Positions 1 to 6,744 of a stretch of DNA of 8,006 nt are shown here, in pieces. Source of the DNA: Bacteroidota bacterium (GTDB lineage Bacteria; Bacteroidota; Bacteroidia; Flavobacteriales_F; PHOS-HE28); NCBI GenBank assembly GCA_023430325.1, contig JAEZAU010000072.1:1-8006 (forward strand). The letters run 5' to 3'. The position numbers and the translations under genes are program-made. The number at the start of each line of letters is the position of its first letter. Within the stretch, counting starts at the first letter, position 1. Under the pieces are notes generated by a model, which saw only the letters and a program-made list of their open reading frames with translations, searched no databases and was not told the origin of the DNA.

Positions 1-238
1 CTACCATTAGTACGAGAGGACCGTGGTGGACGAACCGCTAGTGTACCAGTTGTCCCGCCAGGGGCACCGCTGGGTAGCTATGTTCGGACGGGATAAGCGC
101 TGAAAGCATCTAAGCACGAAGCCCACCTCAAGATGAGACTTCTTTTAAGGGTCGTTGAAGATCACAACGTTGATAGGCTACAGGTGTAAAGTCAGCAATG
201 GCAAAGCCGAGTAGTACTAATTACCCGTAGACTTTCGA
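1..238 (+). rRNA. rrl: 23S ribosomal RNA, 3' end (partial)
   Basis: This is the last part of the large-subunit rRNA; the gene begins upstream of the window. The sarcin-ricin loop core AGTACGAGAGGACC lies at about 10-23. It is followed by the conserved GCTGAAAGCATCTAAGCACGA stretch (about 100-120), GTTGATAGGC and AGTACTAATTACCCGT near the 3' end. The length from the sarcin-ricin loop to the end is a little shorter than in E. coli, because the helix around 135-165 is shorter. The exact 3' end is an estimate: the final GACTTTC should pair with the 5' end of 23S, which is outside the window. Identity is certain; the end is good to a few bases. Confidence 0.97.
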
Positions 239-267
239 TCCAGCAAGATCGTTCATTTTCGGTGAAC
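236..267 (+). other. 23S-5S spacer with two short hairpins
   Basis: The roughly 87-base spacer between 23S and 5S holds no tRNA. Two small inverted repeats can be seen: CGATC (236-240) with GATCG (247-251), and GTTCA (251-255) with TGAAC (263-267). They may mark rRNA processing sites, but with 5-bp stems this is only a possibility. Nothing else is recognisable between 268 and 325. Confidence 0.3.
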
Positions 268-325
268 TTTTCTCCGGCTGTCTTGGTCATGTCCAACAAC
301 ACGTCAAACCTTATTGAAAGCTTTA

Positions 326-432
<107 letters not shown>

Positions 433-436
433 ATCT

Positions 437-474
437 AAAGCCCCGTTCAGAAATGAACGGGGCTTTTCTTTTTT
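437..474 (+). terminator. Intrinsic terminator of the rRNA operon
   Basis: A perfect 13-bp stem runs from AAAGCCCCGTTCA (437-449) to TGAACGGGGCTTT (454-466), closed by a GAAA tetraloop (450-453). It is followed by a T-rich run at 464-474 interrupted only by one C. It begins five bases after the 5S rRNA, so it ends the rrn operon. On the opposite strand the stem is followed only by TTTAG, so it would be a weaker terminator there. Confidence 0.93.
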
Positions 475-483
475 AGTCCGATC

Positions 484-1821
484 ATGGCCTTCAAGCAGTT
501 CATACTAGCCACCCTGGCATCAGTGTCATTGATCTGCGCACACGCGCAGAAGATCACAGGAACCCTACGCGGCCTTCCTGTCCAGAAGATTTTCTTATAT
601 GAAACTATTGGATCGGACCATCCAGCGCTCGATTCTACCATCGTGCACAAGGGAAGATTCCAGTTCTCCAAAAGGAAATTCTCAGCCGGATTCTATCAGA
701 TAGGGGTGAATGATACCGATAGGGTGGATATCATTCTGGATCCCCGTGAACCAGAGGTACTGATACAATTCTCCGGATCGCCGTTACAGGAAAATATCCT
801 TATTGGACGATCGGATGAAAATCAGCGACTTTGGGAATATAAGCAGATAAGCCGACGAAGCCAGGAGAGGGCCATGGTGTTGAGTAAGCAACGAGAAACT
901 GTCGATCTGGCCGATAAAGAAGCCGTGGCCAAATTCGATAGCATTCAACGGAGCATACTTGAGGCTCGGTATCAAGCACTTGACAGGCTTATGGACCAGA
1001 GTCCCGACAGCTATTTTTCATACTTGGTCTCTGCAGATAGAAAAGTGACAAAGGCATTGGACGACGGTCCGTTGGCGATGGCCAGTTCCATGTCTTGGAC
1101 AGATGATCGCCTATTGAGGAGCACCGTCTTTCCCAAAGCGTTGATGGGATGGTTGCAACATGCCTCTTCCGAATTACCCGAAGGACATATTTCGGCGATC
1201 GATTCGGTGATGCATTGGACCAAAGCTCACCCGCCCGCATGGGTGTATTCAAGATCTTTCATGATACGGTTGTTCGAACAGTTCGGCCCCGATCACATGG
1301 CCCAATATCTGGTCGATGAGTATGTGCACGGATCGGGTGCCTTATTGCCTGCAGATGAAGATCTCGCCGATCTATTGGCAGAACGTTCAAAGCTGTCAGT
1401 GGGTGCCGTGGCGCCCGATGTTCCACTTCATGACCCGCTCAATGGCAGTACTTTTCAGCTACACGAATTGGTGAAGGCGAATGCGCTCACCTGCCTTTTC
1501 TTCTATTCAAGCACTTGTGATCATTGTCATGAGCAGATACCTGGACTTCTTCGATCAAGGCAACAGTACCATGACAATGGATTCGAAGTGATAGGGATCG
1601 CGCTGGATCCGGATCTGCAGGAATTTCGTTCCATGCTTGTGAATAAAGAGATCCCATGGTCATCGTACAGCGATCTGAATGGATGGGGCTCGGCAGCAGC
1701 AAAGGCTTTCCAGGTGAAGGCTACTCCTACCTTATTTCTCCTTGACCAGAAAGCGATGATCGTTGCGAAGCCGTATGATCAACAGGAGTTGGAACAGGAA
1801 CTTCGCAAGCGGATCCCGTGA
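484..1821 (+). CDS. Secreted TlpA-like thiol-disulfide oxidoreductase with N-terminal DUF4369-like domain
   Basis: A 445-residue periplasmic thioredoxin-fold protein. Residues 1-21 form a signal peptide (basic start, hydrophobic core, AHA before Q22). No lipobox fits around C18, so it is probably released rather than lipid-anchored. Residues 22 to about 110 resemble the beta-rich DUF4369 domain common in Bacteroidota TlpA proteins (ITGTLRG, GRFQFS). A helical, charged middle section follows. The thioredoxin/AhpC-TSA domain spans about 305-445, with the redox motif CDHC (C345, C348) after a FFYSST strand and the cis-proline in KATPT (P415). Both catalytic cysteines are present, so disulfide exchange activity is expected; the partner is unknown. 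The ATG is the only good start, since the signal peptide begins right there. It lies nine bases after the rRNA terminator, with no Shine-Dalgarno motif. The gene converges on ispE. Some stretches are more AT-rich than dnaB. Confidence 0.9.
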   Translation: MAFKQFILATLASVSLICAHAQKITGTLRGLPVQKIFLYETIGSDHPALDSTIVHKGRFQFSKRKFSAGFYQIGVNDTDRVDIILDPREPEVLIQFSGSPLQENILIGRSDENQRLWEYKQISRRSQERAMVLSKQRETVDLADKEAVAKFDSIQRSILEARYQALDRLMDQSPDSYFSYLVSADRKVTKALDDGPLAMASSMSWTDDRLLRSTVFPKALMGWLQHASSELPEGHISAIDSVMHWTKAHPPAWVYSRSFMIRLFEQFGPDHMAQYLVDEYVHGSGALLPADEDLADLLAERSKLSVGAVAPDVPLHDPLNGSTFQLHELVKANALTCLFFYSSTCDHCHEQIPGLLRSRQQYHDNGFEVIGIALDPDLQEFRSMLVNKEIPWSSYSDLNGWGSAAAKAFQVKATPTLFLLDQKAMIVAKPYDQQELEQELRKRIP

Positions 1822-1828
1822 GACTGCT

Positions 1829-2647
1829 CTACAACCTGAATTCCCGGATGAAATGATCAGTAGGCCAGGATATGTTCGGAGGTTCAGATCGGAACAACGC
1901 GAATACAGTTGAGCCCGATCCGCTCATGGCTGAATAAAAGGCGCCGGCATCCAGCAACTTTTGTTTGATACTGGCGATCGCGGGATATTTATTGAGAACG
2001 GGGATCTCCATCGCATTGATCAGATCGCTTTGCCAATTCTCCGATGATCCTGAAATTATGGCGGACAGGTCGATGGATCTTTCGGATGGAATGATCGATC
2101 GATAGACCTCAGCTGTGGGAACGTGGATCCCAGGATTCACGATGATCAGCCACACACCCTTCAGATCCACATCGATCGGCTCCAGGAACTCTCCACGGCC
2201 GCGTGCCAGCTGCGCTTGGGCGTTCAGGAAAAAAGGAACATCACTTCCCAGCGATGTGGCCATGGCATGTAATTGTTCACTCGTAGCTATCTGCAACAAA
2301 TTGTTCAATGCCAGGAGTGTATGAGCCGCGTCACTGGATCCGCCTCCGAGGCCGGCACCAGTGGGGATGACCTTGTGAAGATGGATGCGAAGACCTGGAA
2401 GCGGATCAAGCATCCGCATGGCCGCAACTGCCTTCACACAAAGGTCGTTGTCCTTATCGCCGGGTATTCCGAGCCCTGTTCGCGTGAATTCCAACCGACC
2501 CTTCGGTACGCCGCGGTCCACCACTACCTCAAGAATATCGTGGAGCGGGATAGGTATCATTACGGTCTCGATGTCATGGAAACCATCCGCCCGTTTCCGA
2601 ACGACGTTCAGCCCCAAATTGATCTTCGCCGGAGGAAAGAGTATCAT
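1829..2647 (-). CDS. ispE: 4-diphosphocytidyl-2-C-methyl-D-erythritol kinase
   Basis: A 272-residue cytoplasmic GHMP kinase of the non-mevalonate (MEP) isoprenoid pathway. It phosphorylates the 2-hydroxyl of CDP-methylerythritol using ATP. All three family motifs are present. The N-terminal PAKINLGL carries the substrate-site lysine K8. The glycine-rich ATP loop PTGAGLGGGSSDAA is at 95-108. The C-terminal MSGSGSTVFALF starts at 241. The catalytic aspartate is D136 in LGSDVPFFL. Length is normal for the family. The ATG start places PAKIN at the usual distance from the N-terminus. There is no Shine-Dalgarno motif, as is usual in Bacteroidota. It is divergent from accA and convergent with the thioredoxin-fold gene, so it is probably transcribed alone. 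No other MEP-pathway gene is in the window. Confidence 0.97.
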   Translation of the reverse strand: MILFPPAKINLGLNVVRKRADGFHDIETVMIPIPLHDILEVVVDRGVPKGRLEFTRTGLGIPGDKDNDLCVKAVAAMRMLDPLPGLRIHLHKVIPTGAGLGGGSSDAAHTLLALNNLLQIATSEQLHAMATSLGSDVPFFLNAQAQLARGRGEFLEPIDVDLKGVWLIIVNPGIHVPTAEVYRSIIPSERSIDLSAIISGSSENWQSDLINAMEIPVLNKYPAIASIKQKLLDAGAFYSAMSGSGSTVFALFRSEPPNISWPTDHFIREFRL

Positions 2648-2734
2648 CGGGCGCGAAAGTATCCGACATCGTACATCGATCAGCGCCGGATCTTCGCTTG
2701 AGCTACCTTAGCCCGGTCAGAGAAGCAGACGAGC
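2648..2734. promoter_or_regulatory. Divergent ispE-accA intergenic spacer
   Basis: These 87 bases must hold the promoters of both ispE (leftward) and accA (rightward), unless transcription starts elsewhere. Partial -7 matches to TAnnTTTG exist in each direction: TACCTTAG at 2704-2711 (+) and TACTTTCG at 2661-2654 (-), each one mismatch off. Neither has a TTG about 19 bases upstream, so I do not call a specific promoter. The location follows from gene orientation, not from a clear motif. Confidence 0.4.
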
Positions 2735-3718
2735 ATGCAGACCTTTCTGGAATTCGAGAAGCCCGTGCAGCATATCATGGAGCAGATCGAGAAGTTGAAG
2801 GAGGTATCACAACAGGGCGCTGTGGATGTTGGCGGCACATTGAAGGACCTGGAGAAGAAGCTCGCCGAAACGCGCAAGCAGATCTACTCCCGGCTAACAC
2901 CATGGGAGCGTGTTCAAGTGAGTCGCCATCCCGATCGGCCTTACACGTTGAAATACATTGAACAGATCAGTGGCGGGACCTTCATCGAGTTGCATGGCGA
3001 TCGGAACGTACGAGATGACAAGGCCATGGTCGGTGGTTTTGGATCGGTGGATGGGCGCACAGTAATGTTCATCGGCCAGCAAAAGGGCATCAATACCAAG
3101 ATGCGCCAATACAGGAATTTCGGAATGGCCAATCCGGAAGGCTACCGCAAAGCACTGCGATTGATGAAGCTGGCCGAGAAGTTCAACAAGCCGGTCGTTA
3201 CGCTGATCGATACGCCTGGTGCATTTCCCGGTCTTGAAGCAGAAGAACGCGGACAAGGTGAGGCCATCGCGCGGAACATCCTTGAAATGGTGCAGCTGAA
3301 AGTTCCTGTGATCTGCATCATTATCGGGGAAGGAGCTTCAGGGGGCGCGCTTGGCATAGGAGTGGGAGATAAGGTGCTCATGCTTGAGAACACATGGTAC
3401 AGCGTTATTTCACCGGAATCATGTTCCTCTATTTTATGGCGTAGTTGGGAATATAAGGAGCAGGCCGCAAAGGCATTAAAGCTCACCGCGAATGATATGC
3501 TGAAGAACGGACTGATCGATGGCATCATCAATGAACCCGTAGGGGGCGCACATGCCGACGTGAACGAAGCCTGCCGGTTGGTGAAGGTGGAAGTGCTGGC
3601 CCAGTTGAGCAAACTCGCCAAGATCGATCCACAGAAACTGGTGGAACGCAGGATCAAGAAATTCTGCGAGATGGGTGTGGTATTACGCGGCCGCGCTTCA
3701 GAAAAGAAGAAACGTTAA
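2735..3718 (+). CDS. accA: Acetyl-CoA carboxylase carboxyltransferase subunit alpha
   Basis: A 327-residue alpha subunit of the carboxyltransferase half of acetyl-CoA carboxylase, which with AccD moves the carboxyl group from carboxybiotin to acetyl-CoA and makes malonyl-CoA for fatty acids. Residues 1-50 form the typical helical, coiled-coil-like start (FLEFEKP, LEKKLAETRKQIY), followed by LTPWERVQVSRHPDRPY. The crotonase-fold core holds ELHGDR (85-90), GGFG (100-103), GQQKG (114-118), DTPGAFPG (159-166), GEGASGGALGIGVGD (198-212) and ISPESCSSILW (225-235). The paired-glycine segments shape the oxyanion holes and CoA site in this family. Length is close to the roughly 319 residues of E. coli AccA, with a lysine-rich tail. 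The partner accD is not in the window. The stop codon overlaps that of the convergent lipoprotein gene. Confidence 0.98.
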   Translation: MQTFLEFEKPVQHIMEQIEKLKEVSQQGAVDVGGTLKDLEKKLAETRKQIYSRLTPWERVQVSRHPDRPYTLKYIEQISGGTFIELHGDRNVRDDKAMVGGFGSVDGRTVMFIGQQKGINTKMRQYRNFGMANPEGYRKALRLMKLAEKFNKPVVTLIDTPGAFPGLEAEERGQGEAIARNILEMVQLKVPVICIIIGEGASGGALGIGVGDKVLMLENTWYSVISPESCSSILWRSWEYKEQAAKALKLTANDMLKNGLIDGIINEPVGGAHADVNEACRLVKVEVLAQLSKLAKIDPQKLVERRIKKFCEMGVVLRGRASEKKKR

Positions 3719-5001
3719 CGGTTGAACAGCAGGAGTACTTTCTTCACCGTGATCGGCAGATCGATGATCGTGGAGATGCTCGCGGTGAATGGATCGATCA
3801 CCAGGATCTGCTGACCGGTTGCGATCAATAACGTTCCATTGGCCTCATCAAAGGCCAGGTCGGCTGTTGCGCCATTGTATATGGTGATCGCACTGTTAGA
3901 TGATCGATCATAGCGGATCACACGAGTGGGCAATGTCAGGGCGAACAGATCATCAGAGATCCTCGCCACCGCATGGATCGGTCCTTCGGCGAATTCCCTC
4001 AGATCGGAACCGCCACCCGCTTCAACGTTCCTGGTCTGAATGATACCGGCACCATCGCGATCGCCGAACAACAAAGCTTCCACAGGAGAGATCTCATGGA
4101 TCGCGATCACATCCAGATCACATTGAAGCTCATTGAGCAGGATACCGTTGGCGTATGTGAAATTGACCAGTTCCCGTTGCTGAAGGCCAGGTATCAACTG
4201 TTCACTGACCAGCCGTTCGCCGATCTTCCCAGCAGCGAACGGCACCTGATCCAATGGAGAACTCGCGTTGAACACAGGTGAATTCCCCCCGCGATATGCC
4301 CTGATCTGACCATCACGCGAGCTTACATAGGTTCGCTGATCGCGTTCATCAGTATGGATGTTGGTGAAAAAAGGACCAGATCCTGCATTGCTGTTCTGCA
4401 CGTGCGTTTCAGTGCCCTCATTGATGTGGATGATGCGCAGCGGATCGAAGTCACCTCCAACAACAAAGAGTTCCTGTGAAAAGGAGTTGACGGTAGCGTT
4501 AGTGATCCATGGAACGTTCAAGTAGGTAGAGACAGTGCCAAGACTATCGATCCGCAGGATGTTGCCACCGTTCTCGGGTATGGCGAAGATGGACCGCAGC
4601 CGTAACGGTGCCCCAAGCACCATCATGCTCCTGAACGCGCTGTTACTGTTCGTGCCGTCACTGGCCCGCACCGCAAGCGAATAATTGCCCGAAGTGATGT
4701 TCTCGTTGCTGACGATCAACGACCGTTCGATGTGTGCCGAAGCCGCATCCACATTGACGTGGATCGTTGGTGCGATCGGAACCCCGTTGTCATCGGCCAG
4801 GGAGATCCACACGTTCCTTACCACATGGTCATCGCTCACATGTAAGCTCACAGCAAGTGTATCAGGCACGATGATGCTTGTTCCCGCAACGGGCGAAAGG
4901 ATCTCGATGGAAGGACCGGACGTATCCTTCTCCTTTTTGCATCCCCATGATACGAGCATCAGGAAGAACAGGATCGGCGGTGGTTTGCGCAACATCAGCA
5001 T
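3715..5001 (-). CDS. Predicted lipoprotein with N-terminal Ig-like domain and beta-propeller-like region
   Basis: I do not recognise a named family. The start codes for a short basic region, a hydrophobic stretch and the lipobox LVSWGC with the acylated cysteine at residue 21, so it is an envelope lipoprotein. The lysine- and acid-rich CKKEKD after it could bear on outer-membrane sorting, but this is speculative. Residues about 30-130 look like an Ig/fibronectin-type beta-sandwich (IEILSPVAGTSI, LAVSLHVSDDH, GNYSLAVRASDG). From about 133 to the end, short beta-rich units repeat a pattern of 'value, strand, turn' (SIFAIPENGGNILRID, ELFVVGGD, RTYVSSRDGQIRAY, GTLLIATGQQILVIDP), suggesting a beta-propeller. 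No catalytic motif is evident; binding or adhesion is a guess. I chose the ATG at 5001; a GTG at 5004 and an ATG at 4995 are in frame. It sits opposite in strand between accA and dnaB. Confidence 0.82.
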   Translation of the reverse strand: MLMLRKPPPILFFLMLVSWGCKKEKDTSGPSIEILSPVAGTSIIVPDTLAVSLHVSDDHVVRNVWISLADDNGVPIAPTIHVNVDAASAHIERSLIVSNENITSGNYSLAVRASDGTNSNSAFRSMMVLGAPLRLRSIFAIPENGGNILRIDSLGTVSTYLNVPWITNATVNSFSQELFVVGGDFDPLRIIHINEGTETHVQNSNAGSGPFFTNIHTDERDQRTYVSSRDGQIRAYRGGNSPVFNASSPLDQVPFAAGKIGERLVSEQLIPGLQQRELVNFTYANGILLNELQCDLDVIAIHEISPVEALLFGDRDGAGIIQTRNVEAGGGSDLREFAEGPIHAVARISDDLFALTLPTRVIRYDRSSNSAITIYNGATADLAFDEANGTLLIATGQQILVIDPFTASISTIIDLPITVKKVLLLFNR

Positions 5002-5205
5002 CACAAAGTAACGAACTGCAAGACCGGTGAGAAATCCAAATCGTAATGTTCACAAACCGATCGTTCATCAACTGCTGATCGCTTGTTCATACTCTACCTT
5101 CAACGAGAAAAAAGTGCGAATAGCTTTGCTGATCCCGACCACACCGCCACATTCAACTTCAAGGAATGCCGCAGGAATGATGGTCAACGCCTGAAGATCA
5201 CCACC
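5002..5205. other. Divergent spacer between lipoprotein gene and dnaB
   Basis: About 204 bases without a convincing gene. An open frame continuous with dnaB reaches back to a TTG at 5083, but the candidate promoter lies inside that stretch, so I treat it as untranslated leader. For the leftward lipoprotein gene, one-mismatch -7 matches occur (TTACTTTG ending at 5005, TCGGTTTG at 5060-5053). Neither has a correctly spaced TTG upstream. No hairpin or riboswitch was recognised. Confidence 0.45.
5099..5128 (+). promoter_or_regulatory. Candidate Bacteroidota-type promoter of dnaB
   Basis: TAGCTTTG at 5121-5128 matches exactly the -7 consensus TAnnTTTG used by the primary sigma factor of Bacteroidota. 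Nineteen bases upstream, at 5099-5101, is TTC, one mismatch from the -33 TTG. Transcription would start near 5133 and give a leader of about 70 bases before the dnaB ATG at 5206. The match was found by eye and is plausible, not proven. Confidence 0.4.
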
Positions 5206-6744
5206 ATGTCACAATTCCAGACCACCCGCGCTGCGGACCGCACCCGTACCGGTGGTATGCGCCGCCCTGCCGCCACGCTACTCGAGACCGCCATGGAGGC
5301 CGGCAAGCTTCCGCCCCAGGCCCCCGATCTTGAACAGGCCGTGCTCGGTGCATTGATGCTGGAGCGCAATGCGGTGAACGAGGCGATCGACATCCTGCAG
5401 CCTGAAAGCTTCTATGTGGAGGCACACAGGAAGATCTTCACCGCGATCCAATTCCTATTTCGCAACGATCAGCCGATCGATATACTCACGGTCACTGAAC
5501 AACTCAAGAAGAGCGGTGAGCTGGATATCGTAGGAGGCCCCTTTTACATCAGCCAGCTCACCAACAAGGTAGCCAGCAGCGCCAACGTGCAGTATCACGC
5601 GCGCATCATCAGCCAGAAACACATCCTGCGTGAATTGATCCGTGTGGGTGCGGACATGATGCGCGATGCGTATGATGATTCAGCAGATGTGTTCGATCTG
5701 TTGGATAAGACCGAGCAGGACCTCTACCAGATCACCAGTGGCAATCTGAAACGCAACTATGAGCCGATGAGCGAGCTCATACAAGGCGCCATTGCACAGA
5801 TCGAGAATGCGAAGACCAAGACCGGTGGAGTAAGCGGCATACCTACAGGTTTCGTGGAGCTGGACAAACTTACCGCCGGTTGGCAACGGAGCGATATGGT
5901 CATCGTAGCGGCACGTCCGGCCATGGGTAAGACCGCCTTCGTGCTCAGCATGGCGCGTAACATCGCTGTGGAACACAAAAGGGCGGTGGCCGTGTTCAGC
6001 CTGGAGATGAGCAGCACGCAGCTGGTCACACGTCTGATCAGCAGCGAGGCCGGCATCAATGCGGAAAAGCTGAAGAAAGGCGATCTCAGCGATGCGGAGT
6101 TCGGCATCCTTCACCAACAGATCTCCCGCCTCACCAACGCGCCGATCTTCATCGATGATACGCCCGGCCTCAACATTTTCGAGTTGCGCGCGAAGGCCCG
6201 GCGACTGAAAGCACAGCATAATGTGGATCTCATCATCATCGATTACCTGCAGTTGATGACCTCCGGCGGCGACAATAAAGGAGGCAACCGGGAACAGGAG
6301 ATCAGTGCCATTTCCCGATCAATCAAGAGCATTGCCAAGGAACTGGACATCCCCATCATTGCGCTCTCACAGTTGAGCCGTGCCGTGGAAACGCGCGGTG
6401 GCGATAAGCGCCCGCAATTGAGCGATCTGCGAGAATCCGGTGCGATCGAACAGGATGCGGACATTGTCTGCTTCCTCTACCGCCCGGAGTATTACAAGAT
6501 CTACGAAGATGAACGCGGAAGCACGCTCGGCGTGGGAGAGGTCATCGTGGCCAAACACCGGAACGGTGCAGTGGATACGGTAAGGCTGCGCTTCATCCCT
6601 GAACTCGCTAAATTCGCTGATCTCGATACGATCTCCCCGGGTCTTGCCGTTGATGGCATGGGAATGGATAACAACCTGTTCCGTACCATCACACGTCCCA
6701 GCCGAATGAACGATGACAGCCAAGACGATCTTTCCCCGTTCTGA
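5206..6744 (+). CDS. dnaB: Replicative DNA helicase DnaB
   Basis: The hexameric ATP-driven helicase that unwinds DNA at the replication fork, here 512 residues. A short basic, probably flexible N-terminus (1 to about 38) leads into KLPPQAPDLEQAVLGALM, the start of the DnaB N-terminal helical domain that binds primase. After a linker comes the RecA-like motor: Walker A ARPAMGKT (K242, T243), SLEMSSTQLVTRL, Walker B LIIIDYLQLM (D346), the SQLSRAVETR and LSDLRESGAIEQDAD motifs, and KHRNGAVDTVRLRF with the arginine-finger region near the end. No intein interrupts the motor. The tail is acidic (DDSQDDLSPF). The E. coli protein has 471 residues; the extra length at the N-terminus is usual in Bacteroidota. 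I chose the ATG at 5206 rather than the upstream TTG at 5083, which would add 41 atypical residues and place the candidate promoter inside the gene. It overlaps the next gene by 32 bases. Confidence 0.97.
   Translation: MSQFQTTRAADRTRTGGMRRPAATLLETAMEAGKLPPQAPDLEQAVLGALMLERNAVNEAIDILQPESFYVEAHRKIFTAIQFLFRNDQPIDILTVTEQLKKSGELDIVGGPFYISQLTNKVASSANVQYHARIISQKHILRELIRVGADMMRDAYDDSADVFDLLDKTEQDLYQITSGNLKRNYEPMSELIQGAIAQIENAKTKTGGVSGIPTGFVELDKLTAGWQRSDMVIVAARPAMGKTAFVLSMARNIAVEHKRAVAVFSLEMSSTQLVTRLISSEAGINAEKLKKGDLSDAEFGILHQQISRLTNAPIFIDDTPGLNIFELRAKARRLKAQHNVDLIIIDYLQLMTSGGDNKGGNREQEISAISRSIKSIAKELDIPIIALSQLSRAVETRGGDKRPQLSDLRESGAIEQDADIVCFLYRPEYYKIYEDERGSTLGVGEVIVAKHRNGAVDTVRLRFIPELAKFADLDTISPGLAVDGMGMDNNLFRTITRPSRMNDDSQDDLSPF

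Noticed and set aside
2273..2711. Open frames of 142 and 108 residues antisense to ispE
   Set aside because: They are opposite a complete ispE with all kinase motifs, and show no recognisable domain.
2654..2711. Specific promoters for ispE and accA
   Set aside because: Partial -7 matches exist in both directions, but no -33 TTG at the right distance; too weak to call individually.
3142..3657. 171-residue open frame antisense to accA
   Set aside because: A serine- and proline-rich translation typical of the complement of a GC-biased gene; accA is intact on the other strand.
5083..5205. N-terminal extension of DnaB from a TTG codon
   Set aside because: Rare start codon, sequence unlike DnaB, and a promoter-like element within it; the ATG at 5206 is preferred.
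5680..6219. 179-residue open frame antisense to dnaB
   Set aside because: It lies entirely opposite the conserved DnaB core and has no recognisable motif.
5206..6744. Possible intein in DnaB, a common host for inteins
   Set aside because: Walker A, Walker B and later motifs run on at normal spacing with no insertion.
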